Origin: Sipunculus nudus
Taxonomy: Eukaryota > Annelida > Sipuncula > Golfingiida > Sipunculidae
DNA length: 64,000 bases
NCBI GenBank assembly: GCA_026874595.1
Contig: JAPPUL010000073.1
Coordinates: forward strand, 707,973-771,972
Reading direction: 5' to 3'
The notes below the pieces were generated by a model, which had not been told where the DNA came from, made no database searches, and saw only the letters and a list, made by a program, of their open reading frames with translations. The position numbers and the translations under genes are program-made. Below, one piece after another: positions 19,120 through 28,011 of the stretch (the stretch's first letter is position 1; every line of letters starts with the position of its first letter).

Positions 19120-21207
19120 ATGTCAACAAATCCTGGAACTATTATAGCATATAGAGAGAAGAACAAGTTATACCTAGGTGCGATATTAGATGAAAAGAAG
19201 GATAAGATTCTAATCCTATCTGAAGAAAATAACAAAGAAACATTAAACAAAGAAAAGATAAAATTATATCTTAACAAGTTAGTTAATATAAAGATAAAAG
19301 ATCATGAGATCGCAAAACAGATAAAAGAAGTCCGCAAGTCACTTGAAAAGATATCAACCCAAATAGATTTAGATGAGCTTTATTATCTGCTATATAAAGA
19401 AAAAGACGATGCAGGATATTCTTATAAAGACTTGTCCGAACTATACTTTTCACAAGGCCAAGCAAATGAAAATGCTTTTGCAATGGCTTTGGCCCTATCC
19501 AAAAATACAACCTATTTTAGATTAAAGCATGAAAATTATTATCCTAAAGAAGAAAAACAAGTCCAACAAGAGTTAAAAGAACTTGAGATTAGAAAAGAGA
19601 ACGAACTGATAAGAGGAATGGAAAAGGAAAAAGCCCTAAAGTGGCTAAAGGATTTTATTGCAAAAGACTATAGCAAAGAATTGCTTCCTATCCCAATCTA
19701 TGTAAAAAAGTTTATTGAGCCACTAAAACAATATGTTATACTAAGAGACGGATTTGCAAAGAAAGATGTTGCTAAAAGCCTTATGGAAGAGATTAAAGAA
19801 CAAGCGAAACTAAAATTGCCAAATAATCTTGATGGGCTGTTGGCGTTTATGATAAAGCTTGAAATATTAAACGAAAACGAAAATATAAACTTACTGAAAT
19901 ATAATATACCAAAACACTTTGATGAGAATGTGATGCTTGAGGCAAAGCAAATAAAGCCTTTTGAGTTAAATGGAGAACCTTTTAGAAAAGACTTAAGAGA
20001 TCTTTTTACATTCACAATAGATGATAGCTCAACCCTTGATTATGATGATGCATTAAGCGTTGAGATTAAAGAAGATTCATATACAATTGGAGTGCATATA
20101 ACTGATGTATCATATTTTATATTACCTAATTCAAGATTAGATAAAGAAGCTTTTAAAAGGCGCATGACTCTATACTTACCTGAATACACAGTTCCGCTAT
20201 TCCCGGAAAGGTTATCAGAGGGTATTCTTAGTCTAAAAGCTAATAAAACATCCCCTGTCCTTTCTTTTATGATGACTTTTGATAAGGATTTTAGTTTTGT
20301 GGAAGGTGAGATATGCCTGTCGTTAGTAGAAGTTGATGTTAATCTAAGTTATGCTGAGGTTAATAAAATTATTAATGATAAGACTTCTAATCATGAGGTA
20401 TTTAATCTCCTCTTTAATATTGCAACTACTCTTAATAAAAGACGAGTTTCACATGGTGCTGTTGACTTTGAAACTCCTGATATAAAAATTAGTTTGGATA
20501 AAGAAGAAATTAGCATACGAAAGATAGAACGAGGGCTTAAGTCTGATACCATTGTTAAAGAGTTTATGATACTTGCAAATCATACATGCTCTGAATTTTG
20601 TATTACTAACAATATACCAGCAATATTCTTTTTTCAAGAACCTCCTTCAACCCCTATAGTGCTTAATGATGAAATACGTAAAAACAGATACTCTCTCTTA
20701 GAAGAAATGAAAAAGATGAGAAAATCTGAGGTCACTACACATCCGGCAAACCATTTCGCTTTGGGACTCTCATCTTATCTGCAATCTACATCACCTATAA
20801 GAAGATATCATGATCTCGTTGTACAAAGACAAGTAACTACATTCATATCACAGGGAAAACCATTCTATTCTTCAAATGATATTTTATCTATTATTGCTAA
20901 TACTGAAGAGTCCATAAAGAAAATAAAGGAAATTGAAAAAGAAAGTACTCGATTTTGGTCCCTTAAATATATTCAACAAGAACTTAGGGATAACCCAAAC
21001 AGGCTATTTGAAGCTACTATTATAAGAAAACTTACAGGAGCGTACTATGCTGAATTAGATGATATTCTGACAGAAACATTAATCTTTGATAAAGATACAT
21101 ATATTGAACCGGGTAAAAAAATACTTCTCTCTATAAAGAAAGTAAATACTCTAACGGATTCTTTAATTGGAGAATATTCTAGGCGGACCTCTTTACATAA
21201 TCCTTAA
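19120..21207 (+). CDS. RNB-domain exoribonuclease (RNase II/R family)
   Basis: A 3'-to-5' RNA exonuclease by family. The RNB catalytic centre is visible at about residues 302-315 (FTIDDSSTLDYDDALSV), with the clustered aspartates that bind magnesium. GVHITDVSYFI, FPERLSEGILSL and SPIRRYHDLVVQRQ later in the protein are further RNB motifs. The N-terminal 270 residues are Lys/Glu-rich and diverge from classical RNase R cold-shock domains, and a C-terminal S1 domain appears short or absent, so it may be a separate RNB subfamily. Its last 29 bp overlap the end of the opposite-strand gene. Confidence 0.88.
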   Translation: MSTNPGTIIAYREKNKLYLGAILDEKKDKILILSEENNKETLNKEKIKLYLNKLVNIKIKDHEIAKQIKEVRKSLEKISTQIDLDELYYLLYKEKDDAGYSYKDLSELYFSQGQANENAFAMALALSKNTTYFRLKHENYYPKEEKQVQQELKELEIRKENELIRGMEKEKALKWLKDFIAKDYSKELLPIPIYVKKFIEPLKQYVILRDGFAKKDVAKSLMEEIKEQAKLKLPNNLDGLLAFMIKLEILNENENINLLKYNIPKHFDENVMLEAKQIKPFELNGEPFRKDLRDLFTFTIDDSSTLDYDDALSVEIKEDSYTIGVHITDVSYFILPNSRLDKEAFKRRMTLYLPEYTVPLFPERLSEGILSLKANKTSPVLSFMMTFDKDFSFVEGEICLSLVEVDVNLSYAEVNKIINDKTSNHEVFNLLFNIATTLNKRRVSHGAVDFETPDIKISLDKEEISIRKIERGLKSDTIVKEFMILANHTCSEFCITNNIPAIFFFQEPPSTPIVLNDEIRKNRYSLLEEMKKMRKSEVTTHPANHFALGLSSYLQSTSPIRRYHDLVVQRQVTTFISQGKPFYSSNDILSIIANTEESIKKIKEIEKESTRFWSLKYIQQELRDNPNRLFEATIIRKLTGAYYAELDDILTETLIFDKDTYIEPGKKILLSIKKVNTLTDSLIGEYSRRTSLHNP

Positions 21208-22228
21208 ATTTAGCTTCTAATACCTTATTTTCTTTTTTTGCCTTATTTATTGTATGCTTTATTCTATTTGGAGTTTTAGGATCATAATACATCTTAACTA
21301 GTAAACTTGCAGCACGAGACCTAACATGCTTACTCTTATATTTCAAACTATTTATCAATATCACATTTGCATTTTCAAGATATACCAACGGGGGAACATC
21401 CTCTTTATCAAGCTTATCAGAAAAAGACTTAAAGATTCGAACATTTAATCTACCCTTAAAATCTTCTGTCTTTATATCTCCTGATTTTAACTTCTCTAAT
21501 GCTATATTTCTTATCACTAGTAAGTCCAGTTGATCTATTACTTTATACACATTCTTATTTATTAGAGCACCTGTTGCAAAATCTACCGTATTATATTGCC
21601 TCTTATCAACTGTTTCAAAATACCATACTTCCCTTACTCTAGGATGCATATCTAGCAATATACTATTATACACATATTCATGACGCTTTATTATTAAATC
21701 ACGTATGGCCCCCTTATCCTTAGGCACTTTAACATTATTTAGAAACTGCAGCATTTCATGCAATACAAGAGCACAAGATATCCTTACTCGTGGATCCTTA
21801 TTATATAATCCTGCAACAAACGCCTTTACTATCCCTACCTTCTGACCCGTTTGTAAAAGTATATCTAGTGAATCCATTCCTTCTAGATTCTTAGATACAT
21901 TAGTTAACGCAGCAACAAATCCTTTAAAAGCCCCATAATCCTGACTTCTAAGATACTTTGTATCTCCTTTTCGTATTCTTTCTACGTTCTCATACACATC
22001 TACAGTCAATAGCTTTTTAAGTCTAATATTAAAATCTATATATCTTGCCTCAGCATCGCTTATTCTTTTACTACCAAACCCTCGCCCTCCTTGCCCTTCT
22101 TGCGATGTCTTCTCTTCCTTATCATTACCATCCTCATTAACATCCTTATCCTTCCCAAGCCCAAAAGTAGTTATAACCAGCAATAATACAAATAAAACAC
22201 TTACTACAATATTTATAACTTTTGACAT
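21179..22228 (-). CDS. Exported helical-repeat (HEAT-like) protein
   Basis: 349 residues with AAGGGAG five bases before the ATG. A signal peptide (VVSVLFVLLLVITTFGLG) is followed by a charged low-complexity stretch (about 26-56). The rest is helical, with units that look HEAT/armadillo-like: YNKDPRVRISCALVLHEML at about 140 and KYKSKHVRSRAASLLVKMY near 305. No catalytic motif is seen. It appears to be the last gene of the clpC-exbB cluster. Its 3' end overlaps the RNB gene by 29 bp on the opposite strand. Confidence 0.6.
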   Translation of the reverse strand: MSKVINIVVSVLFVLLLVITTFGLGKDKDVNEDGNDKEEKTSQEGQGGRGFGSKRISDAEARYIDFNIRLKKLLTVDVYENVERIRKGDTKYLRSQDYGAFKGFVAALTNVSKNLEGMDSLDILLQTGQKVGIVKAFVAGLYNKDPRVRISCALVLHEMLQFLNNVKVPKDKGAIRDLIIKRHEYVYNSILLDMHPRVREVWYFETVDKRQYNTVDFATGALINKNVYKVIDQLDLLVIRNIALEKLKSGDIKTEDFKGRLNVRIFKSFSDKLDKEDVPPLVYLENANVILINSLKYKSKHVRSRAASLLVKMYYDPKTPNRIKHTINKAKKENKVLEAKFKDYVKRSA

Positions 22229-22288
22229 AAATACTCCCTTAACATACTTTTTACATACTTTATAAAATCTACTTTAATCCCTTCTAAC

Positions 22289-22537
22289 CTATACCTCAAC
22301 ATCTACTATCTTCCCAACTAGGTCATCATCTCCTTCCAAACCTTTATCGCTCTTTATAGGATCTTTTATCTGACTCTTTTCTCTACTAAATCCTTCTCCC
22401 TTCCCTCTATTGCGTTTTCTCTTATAGGTATGCTTATTTATTATATTCCCTTCTTTATACAAATTATCTGTTGGCTCTACTATATCTCCACTCGATATCA
22501 TATCAACACCCCACCTTTTATTATTCCTCCCTCTCAC
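22289..22537 (-). CDS. Small basic hypothetical protein
   Basis: 82 residues, Lys/Arg/Gly/Asp-rich, with no membrane segment (KRKRNRGKGEGFSREKSQ in the middle). The GTG start has AAGGGAGAGG just upstream; a later ATG at 22501 is also possible. It sits where an exbD/tolR gene would be expected after the exbB-like gene, but has neither the membrane helix nor the conserved aspartate of that family. Function unknown. Confidence 0.45.
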   Translation of the reverse strand: MRGRNNKRWGVDMISSGDIVEPTDNLYKEGNIINKHTYKRKRNRGKGEGFSREKSQIKDPIKSDKGLEGDDDLVGKIVDVEV

Positions 22538-22696
22538 CCTCTCCCTTCTTCTCCCTTCTTCCTACAATCCTTTACTCATTCTCATACACTTCTAACAGCC
22601 TCTATATATTCTATATAAATATAATATCTTTTCAGTTAATAAATTACCTTTTAATCAATTACCTTTCTACCCATTAATTTATATTAAAGTCTTATA

Positions 22697-23338
22697 CTAC
22701 TTAACCCTATCAAGCACCTTTATTATTTCAAGCTTTACATATACTCCAAACTTATTTAGCCTATCCATTAAATAATTATATACCGTAAGAGACGGTATGG
22801 CTACTATTAAACCTGCTGCTGTCGTAGATAACGCCGTCCACATCCCATTCAATAACCCTTCCGTGTACTCTGTCCCTCCTGCTCGTATCTCATATTCCAT
22901 CACCTGAAGTGCATCTATCATCCCCAATACTGTCCCAAGTAAACCCAATAAAGGGGCTATACTTGCTATCGTCCCTATATATGATACCCGACCCTCCTCC
23001 TTCAACATCTTACTACCTATACTCTCTTCTATATATTCTAATCTTCTCCTATGATCTTTGTGTGAATCCCCCAATCCCAACAAATCCTCAAACACCTCTA
23101 AACTAAATATCTTATTACCCTTTACAATAACATCATGATTATCTCCCCTTTCCATCATACCCATTATATCCCTTAATTGCACTACCTCCTGCTCTCTAAG
23201 CCCTCTAAAAAAATTTCGATTCTCTCGCTCAAGATTCAATATCCTTAAAAACCTATCTAGAAAAAGACCTAAAGATAATATCGACAATAATCCTATTATC
23301 AATATTATTACATTTACCCCTTCTACTATATCGTACAT
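22697..23338 (-). CDS. MotA/TolQ/ExbB-family proton channel protein
   Basis: 213 residues with three membrane segments (about 9-27, 122-142 and 170-190). The family signature is in the last two: IGTIASIAPLLGLLGTVLGMIDALQ and GMWTALSTTAAGLIVAIPSLTVYN. Such proteins form the ring that uses the proton gradient to energise outer-membrane or motility systems, normally with an ExbD/TolR partner, which is missing here. It starts 29 bp after clpC and is probably co-transcribed. The cytoplasmic loop is longer and more acidic than in MotA, so ExbB/TolQ type is favoured. Confidence 0.88.
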   Translation of the reverse strand: MYDIVEGVNVIILIIGLLSILSLGLFLDRFLRILNLERENRNFFRGLREQEVVQLRDIMGMMERGDNHDVIVKGNKIFSLEVFEDLLGLGDSHKDHRRRLEYIEESIGSKMLKEEGRVSYIGTIASIAPLLGLLGTVLGMIDALQVMEYEIRAGGTEYTEGLLNGMWTALSTTAAGLIVAIPSLTVYNYLMDRLNKFGVYVKLEIIKVLDRVK

Positions 23339-23367
23339 CGCCTTTTTTATTCCAAATTACTACCCGC

Positions 23368-25893
23368 CTACGCCAACACCACTTCCTCCTTATTTGAATC
23401 CCCTCCTTTATTCTCTTCTCCGTCCCCAGATGTGCCTCCTCCTCCCCTACTGTCTAATATGAATTCTAACTTCTTCTGCCCTGTCTCGTCTTTTGCTATA
23501 TATACTCGTATACTATCTCCTTCCTTAAACACTTCTTCAAGCAGCTTATTCGATAGCTCATCCTCCAATAGCCTCTGGATAGTTCGCCTCAAAGGCCTTG
23601 CTCCATATTTTTTATCATACCCGTGTTCTGCCAAATAATCCTTAACTTCCTCCTCTACATAAAGCTTTACATTCTTTGTTTTTAAAAGCTCGTATACCTC
23701 CTGAAGCATAACATCTACTATCTTTCTTATATGACCCTTTTGCAGTGAGTGGAATACTATTATGTCATCTACTCGATTCAAGAATTCTGGATTGAATACC
23801 TTCCGTAACTCATTCGTTGCTCGGCTTTTTAACTTCTCAAAGCCTTGTTCTTCTCCTTCCTCCGCACTATTTGAAAACCCAAGATATCTATCCTTCGATA
23901 TTTCACGGGCTCCCACATTACTTGTCATTATTACTACCGTATTTGCAAAATCTACTACATGTCCTAAATTATCTGACAACTGTCCCTCTTCTAATATCTG
24001 TAACAATATATTAAACACATCAGCATGAGCTTTTTCTATCTCATCCAACAACAATACACTATAGGGGCGCCTTCGCACTTTCTCCGTCAAATCTCCCCCC
24101 TCATCATAACCAACATACCCAGGAGGTGCCCCCACTAAACGTGATACCGCATGCCGTTCCATAAACTCACTCATGTCTATCCTTATAAGCGCATCTTTAT
24201 CGCCAAATAAAAACTCTGATAACGCCTTTGCAAGCTCAGTCTTACCCACTCCTGTTGGCCCTAGAAACACAAATGAACCTGTTGGACGTTTGCGAGATTT
24301 TAAGCCAATTCGACTGCGCCTTATTGACCTTGATAACGCCCCCACCGCCTCCTCCTGACCTATAACTCGCTTGTGCAACTCCTCTTCCATCTTAAGCAGC
24401 TTTTTTGACTCCCCTTCCTTAATCCTACTAAGCGGTATTCCCGTTGTAAACGAGATTATCTCTCCTATATCCTCTGAGCTTATCTTTGTAACATCAACAC
24501 TAACCTCTTCCTTCCATTTCTCTGTCATCACCTTTAGCTTCTTCTTAAGCTCATTCACCTTGTCTCGCATCTCTGCTGCTTTTTCGTAATCTTGAGACTT
24601 TACACAAGAATCTTTTGCATCTGCTAGTTTCTCTATATCCTTCGATAACTGGGAAAACTTCTCCGGACGCGTGGTATTCTTTAATCTCGCCTTTGCACCT
24701 GCCTCGTCTATTAAGTCTACCGCCTTGTCTGGCAAATATCTATCGCTTATATATCTATGTGATAGATTTGCTGCCGCTTTCACACTCTCTTCTGTATAGA
24801 AGACTTTGTGATGCTCCTCGTACGTTTTCTTAAGCCCATTTAATATCGATATCGTCTCCTCTACTCCAGGCTCCTTTACCGCCACAGGCTGAAAACGCCT
24901 TTCTAAAGCTGTGTCCCGCTCTATATATTTCTTATACTCGTTTAAGGTCGTTGCTCCTATGCATTGCAATTCTCCTCGGGCAAGCGAAGGCTTTAACATG
25001 TTTGCTGCATCTATTGCTCCTTCTGCCCCCCCTGCACCAATTATAGTATGCAGCTCATCTATAAACAATATTACATTATCTGCTTTCTTAATTTCCTTCA
25101 TTATATTTTTCAGCCTCTCCTCAAACTCTCCCCTATACTTCGTTCCCGCCACTATCGATGCTAAATCTAATGTTAATAACCGCTTTTTTACTAATAGTTC
25201 AGGTATATTCCCATACACTATATTTTGAGCAAGCCCTTCAACTATTGCCGTCTTACCTACCCCAGGCTCCCCTATCAATACCGGATTATTCTTCTTGCGA
25301 CGACTTAATATCTGTATCACTCGCTCGATCTCCTCTTCTCGACCTATCACAGGATCAAGCTTCTTCTCTTGCGCTAGCAAGGTTAAATCACGGCCAAATT
25401 CATCCAATGTCGGAGTCTTTACATTTACCTTCGTTTTTGACTTAGACACACCTGTATGCCCCAAAAGACGCAATATCTCATTGCGAACCTTGTCTATGTT
25501 TATATCTTTGCTTTCAAGTATTAAAGCTGCTGTCCCACTCTCTTCTCGCAATATGCCTAGCAACAAATGCTCTGTCCCTATATATGTATGCCCTAAATTC
25601 CTTGCCTCCAAGGAACTGAGTTTTAATATCTTCTCTATCCGTGGCGATGGCGGCACCTCTCCCAACAATAATGTCCCACTGCTCTTCTTTATCGCTATTT
25701 CTACATCACTCCTAAGTTGTCCTAAATCTATCCCCAGATTAATAAGTGCCTTTACTGCTATCCCATCTCCATCTCGTATCAAGCCTAACAATATATGCTC
25801 AGGCCTAAGCTGATCATGATTTAATCTCTTTGCTTCCTCTTGGGCCAGTATGTGTATTATCTTATTCGCCCTTGGCGTCAAATCTTCAAACAT
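23368..25893 (-). CDS. clpC: ATP-dependent Clp protease ATPase subunit ClpC
   Basis: An 841-residue AAA+ unfoldase that feeds proteins to ClpP. It shows the double N-terminal Clp_N repeat (1-145), first AAA+ domain with Walker [10 protein letters not shown] and Walker B-like [13 protein letters not shown], a UVR/M-domain ([19 protein letters not shown]), the second AAA+ domain with Walker [10 protein letters not shown], and the D2-small domain ending [12 protein letters not shown]. The UVR motif marks ClpC rather than ClpB or ClpA. A Gly/Glu-rich tail ends the protein. GAGGG precedes the ATG. No ctsR, mcsA or mcsB gene is next to it, unlike Firmicutes clpC operons. Confidence 0.96.
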   Translation of the reverse strand: MFEDLTPRANKIIHILAQEEAKRLNHDQLRPEHILLGLIRDGDGIAVKALINLGIDLGQLRSDVEIAIKKSSGTLLLGEVPPSPRIEKILKLSSLEARNLGHTYIGTEHLLLGILREESGTAALILESKDINIDKVRNEILRLLGHTGVSKSKTKVNVKTPTLDEFGRDLTLLAQEKKLDPVIGREEEIERVIQILSRRKKNNPVLIGEPGVGKTAIVEGLAQNIVYGNIPELLVKKRLLTLDLASIVAGTKYRGEFEERLKNIMKEIKKADNVILFIDELHTIIGAGGAEGAIDAANMLKPSLARGELQCIGATTLNEYKKYIERDTALERRFQPVAVKEPGVEETISILNGLKKTYEEHHKVFYTEESVKAAANLSHRYISDRYLPDKAVDLIDEAGAKARLKNTTRPEKFSQLSKDIEKLADAKDSCVKSQDYEKAAEMRDKVNELKKKLKVMTEKWKEEVSVDVTKISSEDIGEIISFTTGIPLSRIKEGESKKLLKMEEELHKRVIGQEEAVGALSRSIRRSRIGLKSRKRPTGSFVFLGPTGVGKTELAKALSEFLFGDKDALIRIDMSEFMERHAVSRLVGAPPGYVGYDEGGDLTEKVRRRPYSVLLLDEIEKAHADVFNILLQILEEGQLSDNLGHVVDFANTVVIMTSNVGAREISKDRYLGFSNSAEEGEEQGFEKLKSRATNELRKVFNPEFLNRVDDIIVFHSLQKGHIRKIVDVMLQEVYELLKTKNVKLYVEEEVKDYLAEHGYDKKYGARPLRRTIQRLLEDELSNKLLEEVFKEGDSIRVYIAKDETGQKKLEFILDSRGGGGTSGDGEENKGGDSNKEEVVLA

Positions 25894-26311
25894 TTTATCT
25901 ATCCCTCATTTAAGTTTCCATTTTTAACTCGTCTTTTTTTTTACTTTTATATCCCTCTCCTATATCCCTTCTCTCCTTACCCCCTCACCCTTACTTCCTT
26001 ATTTATCCATTCATCATTTATCCATTCGCACCCCATTCACCTTCACCATTCACACCCCATTCACCTTACTATGCTTACCCTTTAACGCCTCCTAGTAATT
26101 ACATCATAAGCATCTAAATCACTCTACTCTAACAAGCAGCCCGCTCAAGTTTGCAACACTCTCATAACACATCTTTATACATTCTCTTTCTACCTCAATA
26201 TCTACATAAGCCCTACCACATCCTCATAACACCTAATATTACCAACAATTTTATAATTTATATTATCCTTAAATCTCACTCGCTTAAATCTACATTCTCC
26301 AAAAGCTAAGC
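25894..26311. other. Pyrimidine-rich intergenic region with short direct repeats
   Basis: No gene seen. It contains two copies of ATTTATCCATTC with a 15-bp period (26001, 26016) and two of CACCCCATTCACCTT with a 24-bp period (26029, 26053). The plus strand is strikingly C/T-rich. It should hold the clpC promoter on the minus strand. Confidence 0.5.
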
Positions 26312-27673
26312 CTACTCTCTGTCTTTCATTACCCTTAAACGCATTTCCGGCGCAAGATCGTCTAAGATCACTGTTATTGACTTCATATTATAATTTCCTA
26401 CTTCGTCATAGGCTCTTACTTCTATTGTATTTTCGCCTGTCTCCTCAAGCGATATAGCATCATTTTCATAAGGCCTCCACTCCCCTCCATTCATACGCCA
26501 TTCTACCTTTGAAAGCCCACTCTCCCCATCAGTTACTACAAAATTTAATACATTGTTCTTATTCGTATACTTTCTAACCATCCTTACCTTCCCCCCATCA
26601 GACTCACCCGATTCGCTACTCCCAGGCAATATAGCAGAACCTACTACACTAATCTCCTCTACCGGCAAAGCCCTCTTAACACCATCACTACCTTCCGCCT
26701 TCTCTCCTCTCTTCCCCTTTTCCGCCTCCACGTCTTTTAAACTATCATCTACCCCCTCAACCCCCTCAGACCCAGTAGCATCAAAAGCTCCTACTCCCTT
26801 CCCCTTACCTCCATTAGCCCCATCTCCTTTCCCTCCATCTCTTCCATCTCTTCTCCCCCTTCCATCAGCACCATCTCCATCTCCTCTCCCATACCTAGAC
26901 ATATCCCCTGCAGGCAACTCGTCTATTAACGCATATTTTGTCTTTATTCCTATACTTGGCTTTATATCATCTACATAAAATGTATAAATTAATAACGGCG
27001 ATTCGTTCCTTACATTATCTTGAGCCTTCACCTTTATTATATTTACACCCTCCTCCTTCAAGCTAAATTCACTACCGCTTTCCATCTGTTCATATTCCCG
27101 TGAGTCTTTAGATACCAAAAGACTTTTTATCCCTGACACCCTGTCTTCTGCATTAATCTTTATGCTGTTTTCTTTGGGAAGATATATAAAATTATTCTTT
27201 TGGAAGGACTTTTTATTTTCATCTGTTACCTTATATTCCAAAGTTACCACGGGATTGTCACTGTCTATTACTATAGTCAGCTTTTCATCCCCAGTCTTAT
27301 TGCCAAGACGATCTGTTACCCTATAGGTCATTGTATGCTCACCTGAACCTCCAAAAAATATCCTATCTGTTATATTTCTATAGTATTTTATGAATTCGCC
27401 ATCATCCACTTTCACTTCTATCTGACCAACACCTACCCCAGGCTCATCACCATTCCTATCTATTGCCTCAACATATATGCCAAGATCGTTTGATATATAA
27501 TATTTATTGTCACCACCCTTATATACATCTCCGTTCTCTGCACGAAGCAACAATGCTGCCTTACTATCTTCTCCATACACTTGCGTCTTACCTGCTCCAA
27601 ACACCACAACAACAAACAGCATACTAAACATAAACTTCCAAATCACTCTTGCCTTTTTATTTATTACCCCCAT
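26312..27673 (-). CDS. Exported OmpL47-type / Ig-like repeat protein
   Basis: 453 residues with signal peptide (about 10-32). Repeated strand motifs typical of OmpL47-like or bacterial Ig-like domains are present: IEVKVDDGEFIKYYRNITDRIFFGGSGEHTM, then TYRVTDRLGNKTGD, INAEDRVSGIKSLLVSKDSREY, IKVKAQDNVRNES and, near the end, VEWRMNGGEWRPYENDAISLEETGENTIEVRAYDEVGNYN. Between about residues 258 and 340 a Gly/Asp/Arg/Lys-rich low-complexity insert interrupts the domains. Leptospira OmpL47 relatives are surface proteins that bind host matrix, but that role is not shown here. The ATG follows AAGGGGG. Confidence 0.75.
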   Translation of the reverse strand: MGVINKKARVIWKFMFSMLFVVVVFGAGKTQVYGEDSKAALLLRAENGDVYKGGDNKYYISNDLGIYVEAIDRNGDEPGVGVGQIEVKVDDGEFIKYYRNITDRIFFGGSGEHTMTYRVTDRLGNKTGDEKLTIVIDSDNPVVTLEYKVTDENKKSFQKNNFIYLPKENSIKINAEDRVSGIKSLLVSKDSREYEQMESGSEFSLKEEGVNIIKVKAQDNVRNESPLLIYTFYVDDIKPSIGIKTKYALIDELPAGDMSRYGRGDGDGADGRGRRDGRDGGKGDGANGGKGKGVGAFDATGSEGVEGVDDSLKDVEAEKGKRGEKAEGSDGVKRALPVEEISVVGSAILPGSSESGESDGGKVRMVRKYTNKNNVLNFVVTDGESGLSKVEWRMNGGEWRPYENDAISLEETGENTIEVRAYDEVGNYNMKSITVILDDLAPEMRLRVMKDRE

Positions 27674-28011
27674 TCTATTTGCCCCCTTATTTCCTTTTTT
27701 ATTTTATTTCTTTTATATTCTTTATATATATTCTTTTTGCTTTTATCTTAAACCCATTTATCATCAATCTATTTTACTGCCCCTTTTTACTGCCTTTTTA
27801 CTGCTTTTAGCGACCTCTAGTATTTTTATCTTACTTAGTATAAGGTCTTTAAATAAAAAGTCAAGTTACCTACATACTTATTATTTATGAGCACCATTGT
27901 CCCAATTTCTAAATCGTCTTTTTTCAAACGAATTCTAACAGCAATTAAATTAATATTTATTTTTCTACACTATGAATTTACAAACTTATACCACACTTAT
28001 ATATATATTTT
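27674..28011. other. Intergenic region, no gene seen
   Basis: 338 bp. The only structure noted is a triplicated TTTTTACTGC-type direct repeat at 27775-27806. It lies between the LeuA-like gene's stop and the start of the OmpL47-like gene, both on the minus strand. Confidence 0.4.

Noticed and set aside
22289-22537. A degraded ExbD/TolR gene
   Set aside because: No membrane helix, no conserved Asp, and no trace of the family in other frames.
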